NCBI GenBank assembly: GCA_934409175.1 | Contig: CAKRVX010000021.1 | Span: forward strand, 1 to 29,833 | DNA from: an uncultured Blautia sp. | GTDB lineage: Bacteria; Bacillota; Clostridia; Lachnospirales; Lachnospiraceae | Direction of reading: 5' to 3' | Length of the DNA: 29,833 nucleotides | Shown: piece by piece, positions 7,410-16,228 of the stretch | Position numbering within the stretch: position 1 is the stretch's first letter | Layout of the letters: every line of letters begins with the position of its first letter | Made by a program: the position numbers and the translations under genes | The notes under the pieces: generated by a model | Database searches by the model: none | Seen by the model: only the letters and a program-made list of their open reading frames with translations | Told to the model about the DNA's origin: nothing

Positions 7410-8804
7410 TTATCTGATACTTTCATGATATTCCAGACATTTCAGAAGAAATGCCCTGGGTACTTCCGGATTTCCATAGTAATACAGATGTGGATATCCG
7501 GCCAGCAGATTGTCCGTACTGTGCATACATTTCCATTCTTTTTTGCCCAGCGGCTTGGCTGCACAAAAATCACTGCCGCAGTTTTCAGAATCAAAATAAT
7601 GAAATTCATGAGCAGGAATTTTCCCTATTTCTTCTGCTCTTCTTCCGAAAACAAGCTTCTCTGCCGCTAACGTAATATACCCGAACCTTGTCAGTCTGGG
7701 GGTGCGAAAACATTTACCCGGTATGACACCACAAGTTCTGCGCATAACCCCGTCCATATCTTCCATCTGGTCATGAAGATACATAAAGCCACCGCATTCT
7801 GCCATACATGGCATACCGTCTCTGACTGCCTGCGCAATCTCTGCTTTCATAGATTCATTTTTTTCCAATACTTCTCCGTTTAATTCCGGATATCCTCCGT
7901 AAAAAAGCAGACCATCCAGCTCAGACGGGAGATGTGTATCATGAATCGGTGAAAAATGGACCAGATCTGCTCCCATTTTCTGAAGCAGGCGGAAATTATC
8001 CTCATAAAAGAAACAGAACGCTTCATCTTTCGCAACACCGATCCTCAACCTATGTGGAATCCTGAATCCAAATGCACCCTCTTTTAAAGTCAGAGATTCC
8101 GGTACTTTCAGATCCGGCGCATCTTCTGCCAGAGCGAGAATACGATCAATGTCCAAAGTCTTTTCCAGCACTCCTGCCAATTTTTTCAGACGTTCTTTCA
8201 GATTGGAAATCTCTTCAGGAAGCACCAGTCCCAGATGACGACTCTCTATCACACAGTCCTCCAGTTTTGGCACATATCCCAGCACCTCTACATCCATCTG
8301 GTCTTCCACCAGTTTCTTCATTCTGGGGTAAAGCATTGGTGACATCTGATTAAATATCACACCTTTAATATGACTGTTCGCTTTATATTCCATAAATCCC
8401 TTAATATATGCAGCCAGAGAAATACTCATTCCTCTGCTGTTTACCACCAGGATTACCGGAGTATCCGTCGTATCTGCCAGGTCATAGGCACTTGCCTTCG
8501 TGGATATGCCGGCCACTCCATCATAATATCCCATAACCCCTTCCATCACCGCAATATCACAGTCTGCAGCATTTTGTCCGAGAAGATATCTGGTAGTCTC
8601 GGAATCTGTAAAAAAAGTATCCAGATTCCTTGATTTCGTCCCAATAACCCTGGAATGAAACATCGGGTCTATGTAATCCGGTCCGCATTTAAAAGATGCC
8701 ACTTTCATTTTTCTGTCGGTCAGTGCCTGCAAAAGTCCACATGTAATCAGTGTCTTTCCACTGCCGCTGGCTCCTGCTGCCAGAAGTATTCTTGGAATAT
8801 TCAT
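7410..8804 (-). CDS. cbiA: Cobyrinate a,c-diamide synthase
   Basis: CbiA amidates the a and c carboxylates of cobyrinate using ATP and glutamine. The N-terminal ATPase domain begins with a clear P-loop, GASGSGKT (11-18), then SFKCGPDYIDPMFH (37-50) and VMEGVMGYYDG (87-97). The C-terminal glutaminase domain has LLFYGGYPELN and Cys337 in AECGGFMYL. The PAHEFHYFD block (397-405) is typical of CbiA. Its 464 residues match the family. The ATG overlaps the stop of the upstream triple-fusion gene by four bases (ATGA), suggesting translational coupling. Confidence 0.97.
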   Translation of the reverse strand: MNIPRILLAAGASGSGKTLITCGLLQALTDRKMKVASFKCGPDYIDPMFHSRVIGTKSRNLDTFFTDSETTRYLLGQNAADCDIAVMEGVMGYYDGVAGISTKASAYDLADTTDTPVILVVNSRGMSISLAAYIKGFMEYKANSHIKGVIFNQMSPMLYPRMKKLVEDQMDVEVLGYVPKLEDCVIESRHLGLVLPEEISNLKERLKKLAGVLEKTLDIDRILALAEDAPDLKVPESLTLKEGAFGFRIPHRLRIGVAKDEAFCFFYEDNFRLLQKMGADLVHFSPIHDTHLPSELDGLLFYGGYPELNGEVLEKNESMKAEIAQAVRDGMPCMAECGGFMYLHDQMEDMDGVMRRTCGVIPGKCFRTPRLTRFGYITLAAEKLVFGRRAEEIGKIPAHEFHYFDSENCGSDFCAAKPLGKKEWKCMHSTDNLLAGYPHLYYYGNPEVPRAFLLKCLEYHESIR

Positions 8805-10774
8805 TTCGTTTTCTCCCGATTCTGCAAAGTAATGATATAAATAGGATTCTCTCCCATCATCATATGATAACGCCCGATAGCTTTTGAACGTGATACACCA
8901 AGCTGAACAATCTCATTCTCTTCGAACCCGAACTCTTTCGCTGTTTCCAGTGCTTCCGATACTGTTTCCAGTGTAATACAGTTGATGACGATACGGATCT
9001 GCGGATTCTTTTCAATCAGAAGTTTCACAATTTCTTTTAAATTTCCGGAAGAACCACCGATAAATGCATGAGTAGGTGTCGGGAGATCTCTCAGCACTTC
9101 CGGTGCGGACCCTTCCACAATCTCAAGATTATCAGCAGCAAATTTCACCTTATTCTGTCGGATCAGTTCCACTGCTTCCTCTTTCTTCTCCACAGCCCAG
9201 ACTTTTCCCTGATGAGCGCGAAGTGCCATCTCTACAGACAAAGAACCAGTTCCTGCTCCCACATCATAGCAGATGGAATCTTCAGCCAGACAAAGCTTTG
9301 CCAGAGAAACTGTACGGACTTCCTCTTTAGTCATAGGTGCTTTTCCTCTGATAAATTCTTCATCCCTGATTCCATGGGTTTCCAGGCGGGATCCTGCCTG
9401 GTCATTTACTGCACAGACCACAGATAAAGGATCTCCCTCATATCCAGTCAGTTCACTGGCTGGTCTTACCAGAATTTTTTCATTACCATAGGACAGATTT
9501 TCTCCCACATACAGAACTACATTTCCCATTCCATATTTCACCAGTTTCTTCGCCAGAACAGCCACTCCGTCAGAAGTTCCCAGAATGGCAAACACTTTTC
9601 TTTTATAGCGAATATAGGAAATCAGGTTGCAGCCTCTGCCATGGGCACTGACGATCTTTGCATCATCCCAGGAGAGCCCGATCTTCGACATAAAATACAC
9701 AACAGAAGAAATCCCACATTGTACTCTTACGTCTGATCCCAGCACATCCAGAAGCTTTCTGGCACCGCTGTAAAATCCCACATCTCCCGAAAGTACGATA
9801 ACAATGCGTTCATATTCCGGATGATCATTTATATAATCTCTGATCTCCCGGCTTCTGTATTCCACAAATACATCCTGTCCCGGCCGTTTCACAGAATCAA
9901 CCATTCTTTTCGCTCCGATAAGAAGCTCTGCCTGATCCAGGGTATCTTTTCCCTGTTCCGTCAACAACTCAGGACTTCCCATTCCAATTCCAAGAAGAGT
10001 AATCTGCGGCTTGTGGATGATCTGAAAATGTTCTGTCAGAAATCTTTTACATTCTTTTACAGACATTCCTTCTTCTTTTAATGGGCGCCCGATGATCACA
10101 GGAACAGCATCACATTCCAGTGCCGCATCGATCTTATCCTGAAATCCGCCTGCCTTCCCTGTATCTTTTGTGACAAGATACCTGCAGTTATACTGTCTGA
10201 GCATTGCTGCGTTTAATTCTCTTGAAAAAGGTCCCTGCATTCCAATGAGATGTTTCCCCTCAAACCCCAGTTCTGCACAGGTTTTCATTACATTTGGCAG
10301 AGAAAGAACTCTGGCATACAGACGTTTCTGATAATTTCTGATTCCCGTAAAACCGGTCAGTTCCTTGCTTCCTGTAGTCAGCAGAACATTTCCTTCTGTC
10401 TGATTCAGAAATTCTGCTGCCTTTTGTACACTGTCTACATAAACGGCCCTGTCTTCATGTTCACCGGCTTCCCGAAGTACTCTCTGATAATGTGTCTGTG
10501 TTTTCTCACAGGCTGTCCTGATATTCATGGTAACTTCTGAAGCATACGGGTGCGTGGCATCCAGGACCAGCTGCGGTTTCTCATCTGTGAAAACCTGTTC
10601 CATGGCTGTCTCATCCAGTCTTCCCGTCCTCACAGACAGATACGCATTTTCTGTAAGAGATTTGCTTCCATATTCTGTCGCCACAAACCCCGTGACCGGA
10701 ATCTGATGAGCTGCCAGAAAACGGCAGATTTCGTATCCTTCTGTTGTTCCTGCAAAAACAAGGACTTTATACAT
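8801..10774 (-). CDS. cbiJET: Three-domain fusion: precorrin-6A reductase (CbiJ) + CbiE + CbiT methyltransferases
   Basis: One 657-residue polypeptide carries three consecutive cobalamin steps. Residues 1-250 are CbiJ/CobK reductase (LVFAGTTEGYEICRFL; DATHPYA; LLTTGSKEL; GMQGPFS; TKDTGKAGGFQDK). Residues about 255-460 are the CbiE C5-methyltransferase (LLGIGMGSPELLT; VLSGDVGFYSGA; SAHGR). Residues about 470-652 are the CbiT C15-methyltransferase/decarboxylase (GIRDEEFIRGKAPMTKEEVR; SAM loop DVGAGTGSLS at 504-513; FIGGSSGNL). CbiE-CbiT fusions (CobL) are common; CbiJ fused in front is less usual. The frame is open throughout with no internal stop. The start overlaps cbiH by eight bases and the end overlaps cbiA by four. 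Fusion should channel cobalt-precorrin-6A to -8. Confidence 0.95.
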   Translation of the reverse strand: MYKVLVFAGTTEGYEICRFLAAHQIPVTGFVATEYGSKSLTENAYLSVRTGRLDETAMEQVFTDEKPQLVLDATHPYASEVTMNIRTACEKTQTHYQRVLREAGEHEDRAVYVDSVQKAAEFLNQTEGNVLLTTGSKELTGFTGIRNYQKRLYARVLSLPNVMKTCAELGFEGKHLIGMQGPFSRELNAAMLRQYNCRYLVTKDTGKAGGFQDKIDAALECDAVPVIIGRPLKEEGMSVKECKRFLTEHFQIIHKPQITLLGIGMGSPELLTEQGKDTLDQAELLIGAKRMVDSVKRPGQDVFVEYRSREIRDYINDHPEYERIVIVLSGDVGFYSGARKLLDVLGSDVRVQCGISSVVYFMSKIGLSWDDAKIVSAHGRGCNLISYIRYKRKVFAILGTSDGVAVLAKKLVKYGMGNVVLYVGENLSYGNEKILVRPASELTGYEGDPLSVVCAVNDQAGSRLETHGIRDEEFIRGKAPMTKEEVRTVSLAKLCLAEDSICYDVGAGTGSLSVEMALRAHQGKVWAVEKKEEAVELIRQNKVKFAADNLEIVEGSAPEVLRDLPTPTHAFIGGSSGNLKEIVKLLIEKNPQIRIVINCITLETVSEALETAKEFGFEENEIVQLGVSRSKAIGRYHMMMGENPIYIITLQNREKTK

Positions 10775-11498
10775 TTTTATATCCTCTTGGTGTTACCATC
10801 TTATTATTGATTTCCTTTGTCTGAGAATTTCCGATAAATACAGTAGTAAACATATCTACCTGTGTATCTCTCAGTTCCTTTAATGTCATTACGTGAGCTT
10901 CTTCTCCCTCTCTTGCGATATTGGAAACTGTGCCGCAGACCGTATCCGGTGATTTATATTTCATCATCAGGTCACAGGCCTTCTGAAGATAATCGTGACG
11001 TTTCTTACTGGAAGGATTATAAAGACATACAACAAAATCCGCCTGGGCTGCTGCCAGAAGTCTTGCTTCGATTTTTTCCCACGGAGTAAGAAGATCGCTT
11101 AAACTGATCAGACAAAAATCATGGATCAGAGGTGCACCCAGAACTGCTGCACCTCCGGTAGCTGCAGTCACACCCGGAATAATCTCCAGTTCTATATCCG
11201 GATAATTGACGCCAACTTCATACATCAGGCCTGCCATACCGTAAACTCCTGCATCACCACTGCAGATCATGGAAACTGTTTTACCTTTTCTCGCTTCTTC
11301 AAAAGCAAGTACACAACGATCTACTTCTTTTTTCATTGGTGTAGTCATGAATTCTTTTCCAGGGAAATATTCCTTTACCAGATCAACATATACTGTATAT
11401 CCGATAATCGCATCACTTTCATTCATTGCACGGATTGCTTTTCCTGTCATCTGATCATAAGCACCCGGTCCGATTCCGATTACATATATTTTACTCAA
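10767..11498 (-). CDS. cbiH: Cobalt-precorrin-3 C17-methyltransferase
   Basis: CbiH methylates C17 of cobalt-precorrin-3 and triggers ring contraction, using S-adenosylmethionine. The 243-residue protein starts MSKIYVIGIGPGAYDQMT, the tetrapyrrole-methylase SAM motif. It continues with GYTVYVDLVKE, SGDAGVYGMAG, PGVTAATGGAAVLGAPL and HDFCLISLSDLLTPW, the last being diagnostic for CobJ/CbiH. It overlaps cbiG by eight bases upstream and the triple fusion by eight bases downstream, so these three genes are tightly coupled. Confidence 0.97.
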   Translation of the reverse strand: MSKIYVIGIGPGAYDQMTGKAIRAMNESDAIIGYTVYVDLVKEYFPGKEFMTTPMKKEVDRCVLAFEEARKGKTVSMICSGDAGVYGMAGLMYEVGVNYPDIELEIIPGVTAATGGAAVLGAPLIHDFCLISLSDLLTPWEKIEARLLAAAQADFVVCLYNPSSKKRHDYLQKACDLMMKYKSPDTVCGTVSNIAREGEEAHVMTLKELRDTQVDMFTTVFIGNSQTKEINNKMVTPRGYKNV

Positions 11499-12582
11499 AA
11501 TGTATCCTCCATTCTCTGGCAGCCACTGCTGTGGTCACACCGTTTTCTCCTGATTTTTTCTGCAGCAGTATTCCATTTCTGCCGGCAAGAACTGCACTTC
11601 TTTCACAGACATTATCCACACCTGTGATCTTTTTTACAAAAGATGAAGGGGTAAATTCCCCCGGCACCTGCAATAACTCTTTCTCTGTATAAGTAATAAA
11701 TGGAATCTGCCATTTCTCTGACAATGCCAGAATCCCCTGCTCTTCCTTTTTCAGATCAATGCTGGCAATCTGTTCGAATGCCTCCTGATAAAAATCAGAT
11801 CTCCTCAGAACTTTCTCTGCAGCTTCTACAATTCCATCTGTGTCTTTTCCTCTGCGGCACCCTATTCCCAGAGTCAGACACCCGGGAACTACCTGTGTGG
11901 TAAATGCAAAAGGATTGCAGGAAACATGTACAGTAACTGCAACTCCGCAGTCGATTTTAAAAGCTTCTGCTGTACTTTCCCCTGTACCTCTCAATTTTTC
12001 TGTCAAGGGTATTCCATTTTCATCACACAAAAGTAATCCCTCCGGCAATTCACCATCTACAGGAAATTCACTGTAAAATCCTACTGTTTTCCCTGCCAGA
12101 AGTGCTGCAGACACTTCTTTCGCAGCTTTCATGTTAAAAATACTGCATCCATTTCTCTTTGCAAAAACATCTACTGCAAAACGCTGATGCAGATCTGTGG
12201 CAGTTGTCACCACCGGCATGGCCCCCAGCATTTCTGCCACCTTCAGGGTCAGTTCATTGGCACCTCCCAGATGTCCGGATAAAAGTGAGATTACAAACTT
12301 CCCACACTCATCCACTACCAGTACTGCAGGGTCTGATTTTTTTGACACCACATAAGGCGCGATACTGCGCACTGCGATTCCCGCTGCTCCAATAAAGATC
12401 AAAGCATCCGTCTCTCCGAATTTCTCTCCTGCCCAGACAGAGATACCGGTCTGTATGGAATCCGGCAGATATTTACTTTTTTTATCAAGTGTTACTGTCA
12501 TACCGGCACTCTCCATCTTTGTGCAGAGTTTTTCTCCGGTTTCCTGACCGGTAAGACTAAAGCAGATCATTGCAATTTTCAT
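11491..12582 (-). CDS. cbiG: Cobalt-precorrin-5A hydrolase
   Basis: CbiG opens the delta-lactone of cobalt-precorrin-5A and releases acetaldehyde, giving precorrin-5B in the oxygen-independent pathway. The 363 residues include IFIGAAGIAVRSIAPYV (central/N-terminal block) and LLSGHLGGANELT. They also include TLGIGCRRGKD, which begins the C-terminal CbiG domain, and PSSFVKKITGVDNVCERSA. These blocks are characteristic. It overlaps cbiF by four bases and cbiH by eight. Its presence marks the anaerobic, cobalt-early version of the pathway. Confidence 0.96.
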   Translation of the reverse strand: MKIAMICFSLTGQETGEKLCTKMESAGMTVTLDKKSKYLPDSIQTGISVWAGEKFGETDALIFIGAAGIAVRSIAPYVVSKKSDPAVLVVDECGKFVISLLSGHLGGANELTLKVAEMLGAMPVVTTATDLHQRFAVDVFAKRNGCSIFNMKAAKEVSAALLAGKTVGFYSEFPVDGELPEGLLLCDENGIPLTEKLRGTGESTAEAFKIDCGVAVTVHVSCNPFAFTTQVVPGCLTLGIGCRRGKDTDGIVEAAEKVLRRSDFYQEAFEQIASIDLKKEEQGILALSEKWQIPFITYTEKELLQVPGEFTPSSFVKKITGVDNVCERSAVLAGRNGILLQKKSGENGVTTAVAAREWRIHFE

Positions 12583-13337
12583 TTTACTGCTTCACGGAAT
12601 TCTGTGGTAAATCCCGGATCATACAGTTTCGAACGATCATAATGGGCAGCTGCAACTGTATCTCCGATGATCATCAGCGCTGTTTTCGTGATATTATTTT
12701 CTGCTGCTGTCTCTGCCAGAGTTCCGACTGTACATACAAAAGTCTTCTGCTCAGGCCAGGTTGCTTTATATACAATTGCTGCCGGTGTATCTTCCGTATA
12801 GCCTCCCTCAATCAGACGTCTGCTCAGTTCTTCCAGCATTCCCGTACTTAAGAATACCACCATAGTTGCCTGATGAGCCGCAAACGACTGAATGCTTTCT
12901 TTGGATGGAACCGGAGTTCTGCCTTCCATTCGTGTAATGATCACACTCTGGGAAATGTCAGGCAGAGTATATTCCAGATTCAGCGCACTTGCCGCACCGC
13001 AGAATGCACTGACTCCCGGGCAGTAATCATACGGGATTTTTTTCTCATCCAGAATATCCATCTGCTCACGGATTGCACCATAAATACACGGATCTCCTGT
13101 ATGGAGACGTACAGTTGTTTTTGCCTCTGACTCTGCTTTCTCAATTACATGGATTACTTCTTCCAAAGTCATTTTAGCACTGTTATAAACAGCACAGCAC
13201 TCTTTAGTGTAACTGAGAAGCTCCGGATTTACCAGAGAGCCTGCATAAATCACTACATCCGCCTCTTCCAGATATTTTTTTCCTCTTACTGTAATAAGAT
13301 CCGGGGCTCCCGGGCCTGCTCCTACAAAATGTACCAT
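12579..13337 (-). CDS. cbiF: Cobalt-precorrin-4 C11-methyltransferase
   Basis: CbiF adds the C11 methyl group to cobalt-precorrin-4 from SAM. The 252-residue tetrapyrrole methylase begins MVHFVGAGPGAPDLITVRG and continues with VIYAGSLVNPELL, the motif that separates CbiF/CobM from its relatives. HTGDPCIYGAIREQMD and PGVSAFCGAASAL follow, then TRMEGRTPVP. Its start lies 35 bases after the cbiD stop, with an AGGAGG-like site, and its end overlaps cbiG by four bases. Confidence 0.97.
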   Translation of the reverse strand: MVHFVGAGPGAPDLITVRGKKYLEEADVVIYAGSLVNPELLSYTKECCAVYNSAKMTLEEVIHVIEKAESEAKTTVRLHTGDPCIYGAIREQMDILDEKKIPYDYCPGVSAFCGAASALNLEYTLPDISQSVIITRMEGRTPVPSKESIQSFAAHQATMVVFLSTGMLEELSRRLIEGGYTEDTPAAIVYKATWPEQKTFVCTVGTLAETAAENNITKTALMIIGDTVAAAHYDRSKLYDPGFTTEFREAVK

Positions 13338-13372
13338 ATTTATATTCCTCCTTTTAATCAGCTTCTTATTCT

Positions 13373-14575
13373 CTATTGTTTCTGATGGTTCTTTATTTCT
13401 GTACTTTCCTGTTGATCATTTATTCTTTCATTCTGTTCGTTGATTTTCATAATCAGTTCTGCTGCATCCTCTGTCTGACCAAGATACCCACAGGTATTGG
13501 AAAAAATAACAGCCCCCAGCCGAATCTGTTCATAAGATCTGTGATTTAAATAAAACTGGATCCTGTCCAGAATTTCCTTCATAGTTTCTCTGATCATACG
13601 AAATCGTCCAAGAATATCCAATGCCTCATCTGTAGTCGAAGCGTTCAGTATCTCTTTTGCACATTCCAGAGGTGCTCCTGCACGAATTGCATTGGACGCC
13701 AGAATTTCCATACGTCCATCTGCATTGTGAGAATGAGTATTCATGATTCCCGCTGCTACCTTCACAAACTTTCCGATATGGGCAATAAAAAGAATTCCCT
13801 TTATCCCCATATCAATGGCCATATCTATCGTATCCCCTACATAATTACTGCATTTGATATTTCTTTCATATGGAAGTTCCATATGTTCTCTCAGATAATC
13901 CGCACCATAATTTCCAGGCGTAACAAGCAAGTATTCCTCTCCCTGGGAAAAATGCTGTTTCATTTCCACACGAATACTTTGAACCAGAGCAGCTTCACTC
14001 ATAGGTTCAACAATTCCGGAAGTTCCAAGGATGGAAATCCCTCCCTGAATTCCCAGACGCGGATTAAATGTTTTCTTTCCGATTTCCACTCCCTCAGGCA
14101 CGGAGATTGTGATCTTCAATCCACCTTCATAATCATATTTCTCCGCTGTTTCCGCGGCGGCTTTAAGAATCATAGCTTTAGGCACCGGATTGATTGCTGC
14201 TTCCCCTGGTTTCTGGGAAAGTCCCGGTCTGGTCACTCTTCCCACACCAATTCCGCCATCTACATAAAGTCCAGGCTCTTTCCTTTTCTCTACAGTTGCA
14301 AAAACCAGGATTCCGTTGGTGGTGTCAGGATCGTCCCCCGCATCTTTCTGTACTGCACAGGTTACTTTATCTTTTTCCCTGTGAATTTCTTTCAGTTCCA
14401 GCGTAAGGAGAATACCCTTCGGTGTCATCAGCTGCACAGATTCCACCTGACAGTTTCCCAGAAGCATCTGTGCTGCCCCCTTGCATGCTGCCGCCGCACA
14501 GGAACCTGTCGTATATCCAAATCTCATTTTTTTATTTCCACGGATCACATAATAATTTTCCAGTCCGTTCTTCAT
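13373..14575 (-). CDS. cbiD: Cobalt-precorrin-5B C1-methyltransferase
   Basis: CbiD methylates C1 of cobalt-precorrin-5B and occurs only in the anaerobic pathway. The 400-residue protein has the signature FGYTTGSCAAAACKGAA near residue 19, then VQKDAGDDPDTTNG, INPVPKAMI, LGIQGGISILGTSGIVEPMS and HSHNADGRMEILA. I chose the ATG at 14575 because AGGAGG lies five to eight bases upstream and because family members begin close to the TTGSCAAA block. The frame stays open up to 14737, but that extension runs through the riboswitch and its terminator and is not credible as protein. It is the first gene of the operon. Confidence 0.96.
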   Translation of the reverse strand: MKNGLENYYVIRGNKKMRFGYTTGSCAAAACKGAAQMLLGNCQVESVQLMTPKGILLTLELKEIHREKDKVTCAVQKDAGDDPDTTNGILVFATVEKRKEPGLYVDGGIGVGRVTRPGLSQKPGEAAINPVPKAMILKAAAETAEKYDYEGGLKITISVPEGVEIGKKTFNPRLGIQGGISILGTSGIVEPMSEAALVQSIRVEMKQHFSQGEEYLLVTPGNYGADYLREHMELPYERNIKCSNYVGDTIDMAIDMGIKGILFIAHIGKFVKVAAGIMNTHSHNADGRMEILASNAIRAGAPLECAKEILNASTTDEALDILGRFRMIRETMKEILDRIQFYLNHRSYEQIRLGAVIFSNTCGYLGQTEDAAELIMKINEQNERINDQQESTEIKNHQKQ

Positions 14576-14595
14576 GTCTCCTCCTGCCATAGCAC

Positions 14596-14628
14596 AAAAA
14601 AGGGAATTTTGCATGCAACAAAATCCCC
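14596..14628 (-). terminator. Intrinsic terminator of the cobalamin riboswitch
   Basis: On the minus strand GGGGATTTTG (14628-14619) pairs with CAAAATTCCC (14611-14602) over ten base pairs including one G-U, with a 7-base loop, followed by six Ts (14601-14596). It lies between the aptamer and the cbiD ribosome site, as expected for transcriptional attenuation when cobalamin is bound. Confidence 0.88.
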
Positions 14629-14629
14629 C

Positions 14630-14810
14630 TGAAAAATCAATCTTTGAAATATCCTCTGGTTGCCGCAGACGGTATTTCCCTGCAAAAAGCAAACAGTATC
14701 TGGCTTTTACAGTAACGGACTTGCGCAGGACTTCCACCTGCTTCCTGTATCTGCTTTTCTGAAATTTTACTGTTCATTCTATGACCAGTAATTATAGAAT
14801 TACTTTTTCA
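14630..14810 (-). ncRNA. Cobalamin (B12) riboswitch controlling the cbi operon
   Basis: The leader RNA contains the class I cobalamin aptamer core at 14751-14694. It reads ACAGGAAGCAGGTG, then GAAGTCC, then CGCAAGTCCGTTACTGTAA, and ends with GCCAGATACTG, which match the known consensus blocks (GGTGNAANTCC, the CNGNCC...CTGTNA stretch, GCCAGGANAC-like). TGAAAAA (14810-14804) near the RNA 5' end can pair with TTTTTCA (14636-14630), closing a P1-like stem. That stem ends one base before the terminator hairpin. Binding of adenosylcobalamin should promote termination and shut off synthesis of the vitamin. Aptamer boundaries are my pairing by eye; the core is clear. Confidence 0.92.
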
Positions 14811-14818
14811 TCAAAATT

Positions 14819-14847
14819 ATTATATAATTCCAGCACTTAAAAGTCAA
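14819..14847 (-). promoter_or_regulatory. Sigma-A promoter of the cbi operon
   Basis: TTGACT (14847-14842) and a perfect TATAAT (14824-14819) are 17 bases apart on the minus strand. Transcription should start near 14812, just before the first riboswitch stem. The -35 box lies two bases beyond the stop codon of the MATE gene, so the two units are packed together. Confidence 0.85.
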
Positions 14848-14849
14848 TG

Positions 14850-16193
14850 TCAAACAACCTTATGATTCAGCCATTTCCTGCTGTGGAAACGTATTCCAAA
14901 AACAATTCCTCTTACTGTCCAGTCTGTAAACATTCCGATCCATACAGCTATAGGTCCGAATCCTCTGAAACGGATCAGATATACACACAGACAGAACCGA
15001 AATGCCCACATGGTAATGCAGGAAGTAACCATGGAAAATCTTACATCTCCAGCTGCTCTCAAACCATAAGCAGGCACAAACGCCATTACCCATACCACCG
15101 GTTTTACAACTGTGATCCAGAAAACCATATGGAAACACATTCTGGCGCTCTCCGGTTCCATTCCGCCAAGTCTCGTCACAGGTATGGTCAGTGCAAATAC
15201 CAGCAGACAGCTTACAATGATAACAATTTCTGCTACCACACTTAATTTCTTGATATAGTAAACTGCCTCGTCTTTTCTTCCCGCACCCAGACATTGTCCG
15301 ACTACTGTCATCAATCCGATTCCTACACCGATAGCTGCTATACCGTTTAAATTCTCCAGAATATTTGTCATGGCCTGTGCTGCAATAGCTATTGTTCCAA
15401 GAGTAGACACAGAAGACTGGATTGCCAGTTTTCCCAGCTGAAACATACTGTTCTCCACGCCTGACGGAATTCCCAGGGCCAGAATCCTGCCGATCATTTT
15501 CCTATCAGGACGTATTCTGTAATAATCTTTTACTACAATCGGCTGCCTGTCCATTCTCAGCTGCCATAATACAACAACTGCACAAAAAATCCTGGATGCC
15601 AGAGTAGCAATGGCTGCTCCTGCCACTCCCATATGAAATGTCCAGATCAGGATCGCATTTCCGCCAATATTGATCACATTGGATATAACAGAGACCACCA
15701 TGGGACCTCTGGTATTTCCCTGAGACCGGAATATGGATGCTCCTGCATCATACAGCGCAATAAACGGAAAGGACAACGCTGTATAAAAAAAATAAGTTCT
15801 GGAAGCAATCATAACATCTGCTTCTACCTTTCCGAAAATAAACTGTAAAAGCGGCATTCTAAACACCAGGCATAATGCGGTCACTGCCACAGATATAGCA
15901 GTAATGATAAACAAAACCTGCCTGGCCGATTTATTTGCCATCTCATGATTTTTCTGTCCTATGTACTGCGAACAAATAATGGCTCCGCCTGCTGCCAGAG
16001 CCGAAAATGCCTGAATCACCAGCACATTGACAGAATCCACAAGCGACACTGCAGAAATAGCTGCAGAACCCACATTGCTGACCATCATGGTATCCACAGT
16101 TCCCATCAATGAATTCAGTACCTGTTCAAAAATTACCGGAATCAGCAGATTCCGAAGCATTTTATTCGTAAAGATATGTTGCTGTTCTTTCAT
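14850..16193 (-). CDS. MATE-family efflux transporter
   Basis: This 447-residue integral membrane protein has about twelve hydrophobic segments arranged as two similar halves, as in MATE (NorM/DinF-like) cation- or drug-coupled exporters. The first helix region reads LLIPVIFEQVLNSLMGTVDTMMVS and AAISAVSLVDS, typical of the family. Later blocks include GASIFRSQGNTRGPM, then ALGIPSGVENSMFQLG at the start of the second half, and GLRAAGDVRFSM. The start at 16193 follows a GGGGG stretch. It has its own promoter (16229-16256), and I see no terminator between it and the cbi promoter. Substrate unknown; the position next to the cbi operon does not by itself imply a role in cobalamin transport. Confidence 0.93.
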   Translation of the reverse strand: MKEQQHIFTNKMLRNLLIPVIFEQVLNSLMGTVDTMMVSNVGSAAISAVSLVDSVNVLVIQAFSALAAGGAIICSQYIGQKNHEMANKSARQVLFIITAISVAVTALCLVFRMPLLQFIFGKVEADVMIASRTYFFYTALSFPFIALYDAGASIFRSQGNTRGPMVVSVISNVINIGGNAILIWTFHMGVAGAAIATLASRIFCAVVVLWQLRMDRQPIVVKDYYRIRPDRKMIGRILALGIPSGVENSMFQLGKLAIQSSVSTLGTIAIAAQAMTNILENLNGIAAIGVGIGLMTVVGQCLGAGRKDEAVYYIKKLSVVAEIVIIVSCLLVFALTIPVTRLGGMEPESARMCFHMVFWITVVKPVVWVMAFVPAYGLRAAGDVRFSMVTSCITMWAFRFCLCVYLIRFRGFGPIAVWIGMFTDWTVRGIVFGIRFHSRKWLNHKVV

Positions 16194-16228
16194 CTTTCCC
16201 CCACTGTTAATACTTTTTCTGTCTTTGT

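Noticed and set aside
13727..14632. Plus-strand frame of about 300 codons opposite cbiD
   Set aside because: It is antisense to a certain gene, has low-complexity His/Cys/Ser/Phe-rich composition, and lacks a ribosome site or recognisable motif.
14576..14737. In-frame extension of cbiD by 54 codons
   Set aside because: It runs through the riboswitch and the terminator hairpin, has no ribosome site at its start, and family members begin near the TTGSCAAA block.
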